Notes: generated from the letters alone by a model not told the origin. Positions 1-12,537 are shown, numbered from the stretch's first letter. The stretch is 64,000 nucleotides of DNA from Elusimicrobiales bacterium (GCA_028688015.1 JAQTZB010000003.1:248001-312000), one strand, 5' to 3'. Translations and numbers: made by a program.

Positions 1-533
1 CAGCAGGTTCTTAACCAGGTAATCCACGGCGAAGGCATTGTCGTTGCCTGCCTCATAGAGGTAGGAGCCCAGCACGGGCAGCTTGGCGGCGCGGAAATTG
101 GCGGTGCAGGCTTTCATGGCGTCCTCGGCCTCGCGCTCCAGCCAGTAGGAGGCGCCGTTCTTATAGGTTTCCAGCAGCACGGAGGGGGGCAGCGCGGCAT
201 TGCCCTTCACGGTGGGCAGGTAGTCTATGATGAAGGAATAGTCGTTGCCGAGCTCCACCACGCGGCCGCCCAGCGTGGTAACGCCGGCGGCTTTCAGCGC
301 GTTGATGCGCGCGTTCATGGCGGGCGCGACTTCGCTCTCGAAGGTAAATTCTTCGTCCGTAGTGTAATTGGCTATCGTCACCCCGGGAGGGGTTACCGGC
401 GCGGGCCTGGAAGGCGCGGCCACCTCTGTTTTCGGGATATCTCCGGCGCCGACACCAGCCAGCTCGGCCGCCGGCAGCAAGCCGGGCAGGAGCAGGAACG
501 CCGCCGCAAGGAATGACTGTTTTTTCATGTTCA
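1..533 (-). CDS. secreted hypothetical protein (3' part outside window)
   Basis: Reverse strand translates MNMKKQSFLAAAFLLLPGLLPAAELAG... (signal peptide), open to window edge; not in ORF track because truncated. Confidence 0.6.
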
Positions 534-547
534 TCTCCGTAAAGGTC

Positions 548-1978
548 CTAGTTGCGCTTGTTTATCCAGTTCACGAACGCGCCCCAGCGCGTCTCGCGGG
601 CGAAGGGCAGGTCGCCGTACTTCGTTTCCACGTTGCTCTCGAAATCATCGAGGGTGCCCGTGCCGAAGAAATGCCCGCCCGGCGGCACGTAGACGGCCAG
701 GCCGCGGGCCCTGGCGAACTCATATTGTATATGGGAAGTCCCGTAATTGGAATGACTGTAGACAAGCTCTTTCTCGATGTAGTCCATCAGGTCCAGGCCG
801 CGCTGGCGGGCGAGGAGCCGCTCCGGGGTGTCCTGCGGGGTGTTTTCCGTCACCAGCCTGACGAAGTCGTAGAGGTCTCCGGACTGCGAGAAGTAGTTGG
901 CGATAGCCGGGATAGTGGACTGGGTAATGCCGAACATGTCGTAGCGCACCACGCGCTTGCGGGCCGCGGTCACGGCTTTCTCGTCCCTGAGCGCCAGCTG
1001 CGAATCGGCCCAGAGGTCGAGCTTGCCGGCGAAGCCCGGCAGTTTGCCCGTCAGTATCACCGAGGAATGCGCTCCCTTGTAGCCCTTGGCCCTGGCGCGG
1101 GCCAGGTAGCCTTCAGAAAGCTCGCGGCCGATCTCGGCCGCGGAGGCGCCGGGGTTGGCGTTCATGGATTTCAGCATGGCGTTGAGGTCGTAGCTGACGG
1201 CCCACATCAGTTCGCCGGAGCCCACCACCACGTCGGTATAATCCTTCACCTGCCAGGTCACCTCGGCCATCTGCATGATGCAGGAAAGCATGACGAAGGC
1301 GTCCACCTTGCCGGTCTGCTCCATCAGCAGGCGCATCTCCGGCAGCGTGACGTAGTTCTGGGTATCGGTATCCATCAGCGTGCCCTTGTCGTGCTTCTTC
1401 TTCATGTCGAAGATGCCGTTGCCGTGGCCGAAGACCAGGAACAGGTAGCGTTTCGCCGGGTAATTGGCCTTGGCCCAGCGGGTGAAGTCGGCCGCGCGGC
1501 GCCAGTCGCCGGTGTCGGCGGAGGCCTCGCGCTTTACCGTGTAGGGCTCGAAAGCGCCGAGGAAGGATTCCTTGAGCTGTTTGGAGGATTCGTTGAACCC
1601 GGAGGCCAGCGTCTGGTCCAGCTGCTGCTGGCTCCAGGGGGCGCCGAGCGCCATCCTGACCGTGGGAGTGGAGACGGTCCCGTCCGCGCCCTCCACGGGG
1701 AAGGAGGTTTCCAGCACTACGTTCACCTTGTCGGTGCTGCCGACCTGCACCAGGTCTATGAGCTGGTCGGCCATGAAATACTTGAGGACGTCCTTGGTGG
1801 TGGCGTAGACCATGACGGTCCATTCTTTCTGCGCGGCCGCTGGCGGGGCCGCCGGGACGGGCGCTTCCGCGGCGGGCACTTCGCCGGCCCGGATCGAGTC
1901 CAGGTTGAAAGGGGCGGCCAAAGACGGCAGGCTGAAAGACAGCAGAGTGAAGGCGGCGATCAACAGGCGTTTGGTCAT
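548..1978 (-). CDS. secreted clostripain-family (C11) cysteine peptidase
   Basis: Signal peptide MTKRLLIAAFTLLSFSLPSLA; GHGNG and LSCIMQM catalytic-type motifs; start trimmed from the longer ORF. Confidence 0.8.
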   Translation of the reverse strand: MTKRLLIAAFTLLSFSLPSLAAPFNLDSIRAGEVPAAEAPVPAAPPAAAQKEWTVMVYATTKDVLKYFMADQLIDLVQVGSTDKVNVVLETSFPVEGADGTVSTPTVRMALGAPWSQQQLDQTLASGFNESSKQLKESFLGAFEPYTVKREASADTGDWRRAADFTRWAKANYPAKRYLFLVFGHGNGIFDMKKKHDKGTLMDTDTQNYVTLPEMRLLMEQTGKVDAFVMLSCIMQMAEVTWQVKDYTDVVVGSGELMWAVSYDLNAMLKSMNANPGASAAEIGRELSEGYLARARAKGYKGAHSSVILTGKLPGFAGKLDLWADSQLALRDEKAVTAARKRVVRYDMFGITQSTIPAIANYFSQSGDLYDFVRLVTENTPQDTPERLLARQRGLDLMDYIEKELVYSHSNYGTSHIQYEFARARGLAVYVPPGGHFFGTGTLDDFESNVETKYGDLPFARETRWGAFVNWINKRN

Positions 1979-2042
1979 TAATTTAATTATAGTAACTGCG
2001 GGTTTGCCTTGTATGGGCCGAAAGGCCCCATATTTACTGGGC

Positions 2043-2074
2043 CAAAAGAGAACGGCCGCCCCGGAGGGCGGCCG
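2043..2074 (-). terminator. intrinsic terminator downstream of mutS
   Basis: cggccgccc/gggcggccg stem, T-rich tract on minus strand. Confidence 0.65.
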
Positions 2075-2094
2075 CTTCTTCAGGGCGGGGCCGG

Positions 2095-4671
2095 CTAGTC
2101 CTTCAGCCGCTTCTTCCAGTCGGTGATGGCCGACAGCGCCTGCAGCGGCGTCATGTTGTCCGTGTCGCACGTCTTCAGCTCGTCTATGACCGGGTGGCCG
2201 GAGAAGATGGGCAGCATGGGCGTCTGGTTCTCGTCTCCGGACTCCACATGGATGTCGCCTTTGGTCTCGAGCGTATGCAGGATCTCGCGGGCGCGGGCCA
2301 GCGCGCTCTCCGGCAGGCCGGCCAGCTGGGCCACGTGGATGCCGTAGGACTTGTCGGCCGGGCCGCTGGCGATCTTGTGCAGGAACACCACCTCGGTCTT
2401 GCCCAGCGCGTTGGTCCATTCCTTCACGGCGATATTGCAGTTCTTGATGCCGGCGAACTTCTCGGCCAGCTCGGTCAGCTCGAAATAATGCGTGGCGAAC
2501 AGCACTTTCGGCCCGCCCTCGGGTTTGTAGAGGTGCTCCACCACGGCCCAGGCGATGGAGATGCCGTCGAAGGTGGAGGTACCGCGGCCCACTTCGTCCA
2601 GAAGTATCAGGCTCTTCGGCGTGGCCAGGCGCATGATGGCGGAGGTTTCGCGCATCTCGACCATAAAGGTGGATTCGCCGCGGGCCATACGGTCCTGCGC
2701 GCCGATGCGCGTCATGATGCGGTCCACCACGCCCACCTCGGCCGCGCGGGCGGGCACGAAGGAGCCGATCTGGGCGAGTATGACCACCACGGCCGACTGC
2801 CGCAGGTAGACGCTCTTGCCGCTCATGTTGGGCCCGGTGAGGATGATCACCCGGCCGGCGTCGCCGCCGAGCTCCAGGTCGTTGGGCACGAAGGCGCCGG
2901 CGGGCAGGAAGCGCTCCACGGCGGGGTGGCGCCCCTCCTCAACCTTCAGCAGGTCTCCTGAGTTCACGCGCGGGCGGGAGAACTCGTAGCGCACGGCGCT
3001 CTCGGCCAGCGCGAAGAACACGTCCAGCTCGGCCGCGCCGGTGGCGAAGGCCTTGATCTCGCCGATGGCGGCCTTTACTTTCTCGCGCAGCTCGCCGAAC
3101 AGATGCGCCTCCAGCTTGGCCATCTTCTCCTCGGCGCCGAGGATCTTGTTCTCCAGGACCTTCAGCTCCTCGGTGATATAGCGCTCGGCGTTCACCAGCG
3201 TCTGCTTGCGCACGAAATAGTGGGGCACCTTAGGGGCCTGCGCCTTGGAGACCTCGATGAAATAGCCGAACACGCTGTTGAACCCCACCTTCAGCGTGGG
3301 AATGCCGGTCTTCTCCTTCTCGCGCAGCTCGATGTCGCTGAGCAGCTTCTGGCTGTCGCGGCGCACCAGGCGCAGCTCGTCCAGTTCGGGGCTGTAGCCC
3401 TCGCGGATCACGCCGCCGTCGGAGAGGCGGGCGGGGGGGGTATCGGCCAGAGCGCGCTCCAGCTCGGCGCGCAGGCTGTTAAGGGCGTGCGTGCCGGCGT
3501 CCAGGCGGCTCGCCAGTTCGGGCGCGCATTCAAAGAAGCCGGCGGAGCTCAGCAGCAGCTTCAGGCGCGGCAGCTGCGTCAGCGCCTTGCGCACGGCGGC
3601 CACGTCGCGGGGAGAGGCGGTCAGGTTGATCACGCGGCCCAGCAGGCGCTCGATATCCGGCACCTGGGCCAGGATATCGCCCAGCTGCTCGCGGGCCTCG
3701 CGGCCCTCGGCGAGGAAGGCCGTGAAGGCCTGGCGGGACTGGATCTCGCGCAGGTCGGTCAGCGGCTCCAGCAGCCAGCGGCGCAGCAGGCGCGAGCCCA
3801 TGGCGGTGCGGCACTGGTCCAGCACGCCCCACAGGGTCTTGGAGTCGTCGCCGTCGGGGCTGGAGACCAGCTCCAGCGTCTTGATGGCGGACTCGTCGAG
3901 CTGCAGGCGGTTGCCGGGCTCGTAGTAAAAGGGGGCGAAGACTTCCTTCAGGCCCGGCTGGGTCTGGCGCACGTAGGAAGTGACCTTCAGCGCGGTCTTC
4001 ATGGCCAGCCGGTGGTTCTGCCAGACCGGCTGCGCGGCCCAGGCCGGCTGGTGGGCGTCGGCGCGGGTATATTCAGTAACCTGCACCGGAGTGAAATCGA
4101 GGCCGCGCTTCTTGATCTCTTTCACCGTGCGCGAGTCGGCCAGGATCTCGGCCGGCCCGGTCTTGGAGATGAAGGACAGCAGCTGGTAGAGGTCGGGGTC
4201 GTTGAGGTTCTGCGTGGCCAGGAAGTCGCCGGTGGAGGCGTCGAATGAGGCCAGCCCCCAGCCGACGATGTCGAGCTCGAGCGCCACCAGGTAGCGGCTC
4301 GCGCGCGGCTGCAGCAGCTCGTCCTCCACCACGGTGCCAGGGGTGATAAGGCGGACCACTTCGCGCCTGAAAAGCTTGGTCTTTTTCGCGTCGCCCGAAG
4401 GGGCGACCTGCTCGCAGATGGCCACCTTGTGCCCGGCGGCGAGCAGGCGGGAGATGTAGGTGGTGGCGGAATGGTGCGGCACGCCGCACATCGGCACGCT
4501 CTGGCGCGCCGTCAGCGTCAGCCCCAGCTCGGCGCTGGCGGTCTTGGCGTCGTCGAAGAACAGCTCGTAGAAGTCGCCCAGCCGGAAGAAGAGCAGGGCG
4601 TGGGGGTAGGAATTCTTCAGCGCCTGGTATTGCTGCATCAGCGGCGTTTCGGGGGTTTCAACCTGGGTCAT
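2095..4671 (-). CDS. mutS: DNA mismatch repair protein MutS
   Basis: TPLMQQYQALKNSYPHALLFFRLGDFYELF; Walker A GPNMSGKSVYLRQ; DEVGRGTSTFDG. Confidence 0.97.
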   Translation of the reverse strand: MTQVETPETPLMQQYQALKNSYPHALLFFRLGDFYELFFDDAKTASAELGLTLTARQSVPMCGVPHHSATTYISRLLAAGHKVAICEQVAPSGDAKKTKLFRREVVRLITPGTVVEDELLQPRASRYLVALELDIVGWGLASFDASTGDFLATQNLNDPDLYQLLSFISKTGPAEILADSRTVKEIKKRGLDFTPVQVTEYTRADAHQPAWAAQPVWQNHRLAMKTALKVTSYVRQTQPGLKEVFAPFYYEPGNRLQLDESAIKTLELVSSPDGDDSKTLWGVLDQCRTAMGSRLLRRWLLEPLTDLREIQSRQAFTAFLAEGREAREQLGDILAQVPDIERLLGRVINLTASPRDVAAVRKALTQLPRLKLLLSSAGFFECAPELASRLDAGTHALNSLRAELERALADTPPARLSDGGVIREGYSPELDELRLVRRDSQKLLSDIELREKEKTGIPTLKVGFNSVFGYFIEVSKAQAPKVPHYFVRKQTLVNAERYITEELKVLENKILGAEEKMAKLEAHLFGELREKVKAAIGEIKAFATGAAELDVFFALAESAVRYEFSRPRVNSGDLLKVEEGRHPAVERFLPAGAFVPNDLELGGDAGRVIILTGPNMSGKSVYLRQSAVVVILAQIGSFVPARAAEVGVVDRIMTRIGAQDRMARGESTFMVEMRETSAIMRLATPKSLILLDEVGRGTSTFDGISIAWAVVEHLYKPEGGPKVLFATHYFELTELAEKFAGIKNCNIAVKEWTNALGKTEVVFLHKIASGPADKSYGIHVAQLAGLPESALARAREILHTLETKGDIHVESGDENQTPMLPIFSGHPVIDELKTCDTDNMTPLQALSAITDWKKRLKD

Positions 4672-4691
4672 AATGGGGCCTTTAGGCGGTT

Positions 4692-5663
4692 TTACTTCGT
4701 ATATTGTATCAAAAGCTCTTCTGCCTCTTTAAGGGTCTTGAGCCGCATGAAGGCGCTCCGCGCGCCTGAAGCGCCGGGCAGGCCCTTGAGCCAGTAGCCT
4801 ACCAGCTTGCGGGCGCGGGTCAGGCCGTGCTCCTCCCCGTAGAGGCCGGCGTTCAGCTCGAGGAAGCGCAGGAACAGGCGCATGCGGTCCGCGCCCGAGG
4901 GGGGCGGAACCGTCCCGCCGGACAGCCCGGCGGCGATCTCGCTGAAGACGGCCGGGTTGAAGACCGCCGCGCGGCCTATGGCCACACCGGCGCAGCCGGC
5001 CTCCAGCAGCGCGCGGGCGCCGGCGGCGTTCTCCACGCCGCCGTTGCCGAAGACGGGTATGCGCACAGCCGCGGCGGTCTCGGCCATGAACTCCAGATTC
5101 ACCGGGCCGGTATGGAACTGAGCGGCCGGCCGGCCGTGCAGCGTGATGGCCGCGGCGCCGGCCTGCTCCGCCACCCTGGCCAGCAGCGGCCCCAGGTTCT
5201 CGCCCGCCTCCAGCCCGACGCGGAACTTCACCGTGACCGGGATCTTCACGCTCTTAACCATGCGCGAGATGATGTCCGCCAGGAGCATGGGCGCCTTCAT
5301 CAGCTCGGCGCCCGCGCCGGAGCGGCGCACCTTTTTCACCGGGCAGCCGGCGTTGATGTCTACGAGGGCCGCCCCGGACTTTTCCGCGGCCTGCGCCGCG
5401 AGCGCCATGGAGGAAGGGTCGGCGCCGAAGAGCTGGATGGCCACCGGCCCTTCGCCGGGCTGCAGGTCGAGCATGCGGAAGGATTTCTTGTTGCCGTACT
5501 TGAGGCTGTCGGCCGAGACCATCTCGGTCACGACCAGCCCGGCCCCGCCGCCGGCGGCCAGCACGCGGAAGGCCGCGTTGGTGATGCCGGCCATCGGGGC
5601 CAGCGCCAGGTTATTTTTAAGCTCTACCCCTCCTACGGAGAGGGGGCGCAGCAGGGGAGTCAC
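4692..5663 (-). CDS. tRNA-dihydrouridine synthase
   Basis: LAPMAGITNAAFR, NAGCPVKKV, FGNGGV motifs; GTG start overlapping upstream stop. Confidence 0.92.
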   Translation of the reverse strand: MTPLLRPLSVGGVELKNNLALAPMAGITNAAFRVLAAGGGAGLVVTEMVSADSLKYGNKKSFRMLDLQPGEGPVAIQLFGADPSSMALAAQAAEKSGAALVDINAGCPVKKVRRSGAGAELMKAPMLLADIISRMVKSVKIPVTVKFRVGLEAGENLGPLLARVAEQAGAAAITLHGRPAAQFHTGPVNLEFMAETAAAVRIPVFGNGGVENAAGARALLEAGCAGVAIGRAAVFNPAVFSEIAAGLSGGTVPPPSGADRMRLFLRFLELNAGLYGEEHGLTRARKLVGYWLKGLPGASGARSAFMRLKTLKEAEELLIQYTK

Positions 5664-6460
5664 GGGTTTATGGCGTAGTTGCCGTCGTGCGACAGGTGAA
5701 AGTCGCGCGGGGCGCGGCGGAACAGCGGCCCGGTTTCCCGGGCCGGGGCGCCGATCTTCTTCAGCACGTCGAGCTGGAAGGCGGAGGCCTTGTCCTCCAC
5801 GTAAAGTATCGCGGCCATGCCGCTGTAATCGAAGACCATCGGGTTGGCTTCCACCTGCCGCTCGCTCTTTTCCCCGGGCGGGGGCGGGGGGAGGTTTTGG
5901 GCTGCCTTGCGCCGCTTCTTGGCCTGGGTGTAGGCGGCGTGCCAGGCCTGGTGGGCGATGATGCCGGCGCACCAGGTCAGCGAGCGGAAGGCGTGGTCCT
6001 TGGAGAGGGCCGCCACGCTGCGGCCGTTCTCCAGGTAGAAGCCGGTCTGCATCTCGTTGCGGATGACGGAAAGGTTGGTGCGGATGAACAGGAAAGTCTG
6101 GCGGTCGGCCTGCCAGACCAGCTTCAGCGCGTGCGTGACCTGGCTTTTGAACTCGGGCGGCCCCTGGATGTCGAGGCCGGCCTTAGGGTCGTAGACCTCC
6201 GGCAGGCGGGCCGCGGCCGCGCCCAGGGTTGAAATATCGTCCGATTTAAGGGCGGCCGCGGGCGCGGAGGCGGAAGGGGCCGCGGGCTTGGGCTGCGCCC
6301 CGCCGAAGATGGGCGCGTTGGCCGGCACTGAAGCTTCCTGCTGGCGGCCAGGCATCCGGCCCTGGATGTAATACCAGACGCCCGCGCCCATCAGCAGCAG
6401 CGGCACGAAAGCCAGCACCTTGTGCGTGCTGAAAAAACTTTTATGTTCCATTTCCGGCAT
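5660..6460 (-). CDS. hypothetical protein with N-terminal membrane anchor
   Basis: ORF with TM segment VLAFVPLLLMGAGVWYYI; translationally coupled to the dus gene. Confidence 0.7.
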   Translation of the reverse strand: MPEMEHKSFFSTHKVLAFVPLLLMGAGVWYYIQGRMPGRQQEASVPANAPIFGGAQPKPAAPSASAPAAALKSDDISTLGAAAARLPEVYDPKAGLDIQGPPEFKSQVTHALKLVWQADRQTFLFIRTNLSVIRNEMQTGFYLENGRSVAALSKDHAFRSLTWCAGIIAHQAWHAAYTQAKKRRKAAQNLPPPPPGEKSERQVEANPMVFDYSGMAAILYVEDKASAFQLDVLKKIGAPARETGPLFRRAPRDFHLSHDGNYAINP

Positions 6461-6520
6461 AAGTTAAAGCGCGAAACGCGGCGAGCCGTCCTCCCCGCGT
6501 TTCGCGCCAGCCAGCCGCGC

Positions 6521-6922
6521 TTACTTAAGCGCTTTCAGATAGGACTTGTAGAAGGCCTGCAGCTCGCCGGCGGGGTCCTGGAACTCCAGCACGTGCTTCT
6601 TGCAGCCGCGGCGCGAGCAGATCTGCACCTGGCCTCCGGCCTTCAGCTCGAAAGCGATCATCTGCGAGGAGCAGGCGTCGCACTTGCGGGTGCTCTTCAG
6701 GTCGGCCTTGCAGTGGGGGCAGCGGAAGCCGGCCACCTTGCCGACGGGCATATTGAGCTCGGTCTCGACCTTGTAGCTGCCGTAGAGGGAGCTGAGGTAG
6801 AGGGGGGCGTGCTTGCCCGCGTAGGTCAGGTTGACCTCTATCGAAGGAACGCCTTCGAGCTTCTTGGCGGAATTCATCAGGGACTTTCCGCAATGGGGAC
6901 ATTTTACGTAAACGCTGACCAT
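6521..6922 (-). CDS. zinc-ribbon protein
   Basis: CPHCGKS, CPHC, CDAC Cys pairs. Confidence 0.7.
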   Translation of the reverse strand: MVSVYVKCPHCGKSLMNSAKKLEGVPSIEVNLTYAGKHAPLYLSSLYGSYKVETELNMPVGKVAGFRCPHCKADLKSTRKCDACSSQMIAFELKAGGQVQICSRRGCKKHVLEFQDPAGELQAFYKSYLKALK

Positions 6923-6995
6923 GTGTGCCTCCAGCAAACCTGTGATAAGAGCGCGGGCCCTCGCCCGCGGTCCACATAATATATCAAATTAAGCG

Positions 6996-8945
<1,950 letters not shown>

Positions 8946-8974
8946 AAAGGAGTTCCTGACAAAGCGCTGCCGGC

Positions 8975-9955
8975 TTAGTGGCCGCGCACGGCGCGCTGCT
9001 GCTGGCGGTTCATGCCGGGCCTGGTAGGCATCAACGGGTTCTTGCCGGCCGAATCCACCTGCGGAGCGTAGCCGCCCGCCCGGTAGAACACCGCCTCGCC
9101 AGCCTCGAGGCCCGAGGTGATCTCCACCTCGTCGCCCTCGTTCTGGCCGGTCTCCACGCGGGCGTAGACCGGCTGGCCGTCCCTGACTTCCTTGATGACC
9201 GCGGTCTGCCCCTGCGGGTCCGTCACCACCGCCGCGGCGGGGATCAGCAGCACGTCCCTGCGCTCGGAGATCTTGATCTTGATATTGGCGGTCATCTGCG
9301 ACCGGAAGAAGTCCGGCACGCGGTCCGGGCGGATCTTCACGGTATAGGTGACCACGTTGTTCTTGGTGGTGCCCTCGTCGAGGATCTTGAAGATGGCGCC
9401 GCGCGCCTTCTTATCGGGGTAGGAGTCCAGCACTATCGTGGCGGTCTGGCCCTTCTTCACGCGGCCGATGTCCGACTCGTCGAGGCTGGCTGAAACTATA
9501 AGCTTGTCGGAGATGGCGAACAGCACCGTGCTGGCGCCTACGGTCTGCCCCTGCACCACGTTCTTCAGGATCAGCGTGCCGTCTATCGGGGAGATCACCT
9601 TGATGGGCTTGTAAGTCTCTTTCCACTGCGCGTACTGGTCCTCGCCGGAGGCGCGCGCGGCGTCGAGGATGGCCACGCGGTCGGAGGAGCTCATCAGCGC
9701 CAGCACCTCGCCGGCCTTGATCCGCTCTCCCTCCTCCACCAGGATCTCCTCGATGCGCCCGGAGGAGGAAGGCTGGATCTCCACGCGGTTCTCGGGCTCC
9801 ACCACGCCGGTGGTGTCCACGACCTCGGAAAGGTCGCGCAGCTCGGCCTGGGCCTGGCGGTAGCGCGGCTTGTTGTTGGAACCCTTCCGGTTAAAAGCGT
9901 ACCAGCCGCCGCCGGCCAGCGCCGCGATCACGAGCACGATGATGAATTTTTTCAT
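8975..9955 (-). CDS. macA: HlyD/MacA-family periplasmic adaptor
   Basis: N-terminal TM, lipoyl-like EILVEEGERIKAGEVLA, beta-barrel domain; adjacent to macB. Confidence 0.88.
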   Translation of the reverse strand: MKKFIIVLVIAALAGGGWYAFNRKGSNNKPRYRQAQAELRDLSEVVDTTGVVEPENRVEIQPSSSGRIEEILVEEGERIKAGEVLALMSSSDRVAILDAARASGEDQYAQWKETYKPIKVISPIDGTLILKNVVQGQTVGASTVLFAISDKLIVSASLDESDIGRVKKGQTATIVLDSYPDKKARGAIFKILDEGTTKNNVVTYTVKIRPDRVPDFFRSQMTANIKIKISERRDVLLIPAAAVVTDPQGQTAVIKEVRDGQPVYARVETGQNEGDEVEITSGLEAGEAVFYRAGGYAPQVDSAGKNPLMPTRPGMNRQQQRAVRGH

Positions 9956-9966
9956 AGCTTTGTCCT

Positions 9967-11235
9967 TTACTGTTCAACGCCCACGCCCAGCAGCTGCTCC
10001 AGCGCCGCTTTGCGGCCGTGGGCCGTGCGGGCGTAGTCCAGCTGGTTCAGGTCCGAATCCACGAAATTCTGCTCCACGTTCATCAGGTCGATGAAGCTGA
10101 TCTTGCCGGCCATGTACTTGATCTGCGCCTCCCGGTAGCGCTCCTCGTTGGCGCGCAGCAGCCCGGAGTTGGCCTGCGCGGTCTCGGCGGCGCTCTGGAA
10201 GTCCTCGTAACCGGAGCGCAGCGACGCCGCCAGGGCGATCCGCTCGGCCCTGAAGTTCTGCTCGGCGGCGGTCTGCGCCTTTTTGTAGGCGGAAAGGTTA
10301 TTGAAATAGTAGGTGGGGCCGCCGGAGAAGAGCGGCAGGCTGAGGCTGAGGCCCATGGACCAGCTCTTGGAATCCGGGAATTCGTGGTCGCCGCTCCAGC
10401 CGTACGAGCCGCTGGCCCGCAGCGACGGGTAGGAGTAGTAGCGGGCGGAAGCCGTGCGCTCCTTGGCGGCCTCCAGCGTCTTTTTGGCGGCGGTCATGCG
10501 GGGGGACTTGTCCAGCGCGCGGCCCACTGCGGGCTCGTCGAGCAGGAAGGCGGGCACGCCTATGTCGCCGGCGGCCCTGACCGCCTGCTCGCCCTCCAGG
10601 CCGATGGCCTGCAGCAGGCTGCGCTGCGCGGAATTAAGCTGGCGCTCGGTCTTTTTAACGGAGACCGCGGCGTTGTCCGCGAGGGCCTGCGTGTAGAGGG
10701 CGTTCCCCTTGGACTCCATGCCGCTCTCGTACTTCAGCTGGATCAGCTTGGCGTTCTCGACGCGGATATTGAGGATCTTCTTCTGCACGTCCACGCGGCG
10801 CTGCGCGAACAACAGGTCCGTGAAAGCCCCGGCCAGGGCCTGCCGCGCGGAGGCGGAGGCGGCCAGGTAGTCGGCCTCGGCCTTCTCTTTGGAGATGCGG
10901 CTGCTCTTCACGCTGGAGACGGTCCTGAAATTCAGCAGGTCCTCTGAGGCGGAGATGGAGGCGCTCCAGCTGCTGGACGCGTCGCGGCCGTCGCCGCCGC
11001 TGCGGCTGACGCCGTGCGACACGCTGACGGAAGGAAAATAGGAATTAAGGCTGGCCAGATAGGAGGAGCCGGCCTGCTCCATGGAGGCCCGGGCCGCCTT
11101 TACGGAAGGGTTATGCTGCAGGGCCAGCTTGCGCGCCTCGTCCCAGGTGAGCGCCAGCTCGGCCGCGGCCGGGCCGGCAGGCAGGGCCAGCGCCGTGAAT
11201 AAGAGGAGTTTTTTATAGATATCCATAGTTTTCAT
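9967..11235 (-). CDS. tolC: TolC-family outer membrane efflux protein
   Basis: Signal peptide, LTWDEARKLALQHNPSVKAARA repeat architecture. Confidence 0.88.
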   Translation of the reverse strand: MKTMDIYKKLLLFTALALPAGPAAAELALTWDEARKLALQHNPSVKAARASMEQAGSSYLASLNSYFPSVSVSHGVSRSGGDGRDASSSWSASISASEDLLNFRTVSSVKSSRISKEKAEADYLAASASARQALAGAFTDLLFAQRRVDVQKKILNIRVENAKLIQLKYESGMESKGNALYTQALADNAAVSVKKTERQLNSAQRSLLQAIGLEGEQAVRAAGDIGVPAFLLDEPAVGRALDKSPRMTAAKKTLEAAKERTASARYYSYPSLRASGSYGWSGDHEFPDSKSWSMGLSLSLPLFSGGPTYYFNNLSAYKKAQTAAEQNFRAERIALAASLRSGYEDFQSAAETAQANSGLLRANEERYREAQIKYMAGKISFIDLMNVEQNFVDSDLNQLDYARTAHGRKAALEQLLGVGVEQ

Positions 11236-11287
11236 AGACCGCTCTACAAGGATAACGCGGGCGGCCGCCGTTTTATTGCATTAATTT

Positions 11288-11299
11288 TACCGACCGGTA
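11288..11299. promoter_or_regulatory. TetR-like operator candidate (taccg-ac-cggta)
   Basis: Inverted repeat upstream of tolC next to TATACT on minus strand. Confidence 0.45.
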
Positions 11300-11314
11300 G
11301 ATAAAGTATAGCAA

Positions 11315-11345
11315 AAGGCCCGCCCCGCTACTGCGGGCGGGCCTT
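11315..11345. terminator. intrinsic terminator
   Basis: 11-bp stem aaggcccgccc/gggcgggcctt. Confidence 0.7.
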
Positions 11346-11363
11346 CCGTGGCGGGCTTAAACC

Positions 11364-12521
11364 TTACTTCAGCTTCTCCTGGCCCGCGAAGCTGCGCTCC
11401 AGCCTGAAGCCGGCCAGCATCTCGCGGTCGGTCCCTGAGGGCTTGCCGCCCAGGTGGGCCGCCAGCGCCTCGCCCAGGCCGGGCCCCAGCATGAAGCCCT
11501 GGCCGCACATGCCCACGGCCAACACATAGCCCTTGAGCGCAGCGGGGAAATCCACCACCGGGAAGCCGTCGGGCGTCATGGGATAGAGCCCGCGCCAGGT
11601 GCGGCGCACCCGCAGGGTGGCCAGGTTAGGCATCAGCGAGACCATGCGGCGCGAGATCTCCGGCAGGAACTCCGAGGTGGAGCGCCGGTCGTCGCCCCAG
11701 ATGGGGGGCTGCGGCGTCAGGCAGAACACGATCTGCCCTTCCCAGTTCTGGTAGAAGTAGTAGTTCTTGGACTTGTCGCCGGGACGGATGTCCACCACCA
11801 TCGGCTCGAAGAACCGCGCGGCGGGCTCGGTGATGCCGGCCTCGTGGCAGTCGGGCCGCACCGGCACTTTGACGCCGGCCAGGTCCGAGACCGCCGCGGC
11901 CTGGGCCCCGGCGGCGTTGACCACCCACTTCGCGCCATAGCGGCCCTTGGCCGTGCGCACTCCCCGCGCTTCGCCGCCCTCTTTAAGGATTTCCGTCACC
12001 GGCTCGTTAAAGCGGAACTCGGCCCCCAGCTTGACGGCCCGGCGGTAGAAAGCGTTTATAGACAGCAGCGGCGAGGCAGAGCCGTCGCCGGGGGAATAGG
12101 TGCCGCCGCGCAGGTCTTTGTCGGCCACGCCGGGCACCAGCGCGCGCACCTTCTCGGCGCTGACCCAGTCTATGTCGAGGCCGTAGCCCTTCTGCACCTT
12201 CAGCAGGTCGCGCAGTACGGCCTCGTCGCGCTCGGTGTAGACCGGGAACAGGTAGCCGCCCTTGATCCAGCCTATGTCGTCGCCGTGACGCTCTTTCCAG
12301 GTGGAGAAGATCTCGAGGCTGCGCAGGCAGGTCTTGATCTTGGAGCCGTCGGAGTGCGTGGCGCGCACGCCGCCGATGGCGCACTTGTTCTGGCCCTGGC
12401 CCGGAGAGGCCGCGGCCTCCAGCACCAGCGTCTTCATTTCGGCCTTGGCCAGCGCCATCGCCAGCGGCACGCCGATGCTGCCCGCCCCGATTATTATGAC
12501 GTCGTAATTATTTTCGGTCAT
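11364..12521 (-). CDS. FAD-dependent amino-acid/sarcosine-oxidase-like oxidoreductase (DAO family)
   Basis: YDVIIIGAGSIGVPLAMALA Rossmann motif; DAO-type GLYPMTPDGFPVVDF. Confidence 0.88.
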   Translation of the reverse strand: MTENNYDVIIIGAGSIGVPLAMALAKAEMKTLVLEAAASPGQGQNKCAIGGVRATHSDGSKIKTCLRSLEIFSTWKERHGDDIGWIKGGYLFPVYTERDEAVLRDLLKVQKGYGLDIDWVSAEKVRALVPGVADKDLRGGTYSPGDGSASPLLSINAFYRRAVKLGAEFRFNEPVTEILKEGGEARGVRTAKGRYGAKWVVNAAGAQAAAVSDLAGVKVPVRPDCHEAGITEPAARFFEPMVVDIRPGDKSKNYYFYQNWEGQIVFCLTPQPPIWGDDRRSTSEFLPEISRRMVSLMPNLATLRVRRTWRGLYPMTPDGFPVVDFPAALKGYVLAVGMCGQGFMLGPGLGEALAAHLGGKPSGTDREMLAGFRLERSFAGQEKLK

Positions 12522-12537
12522 AGGTCCCTTTTCGCCG

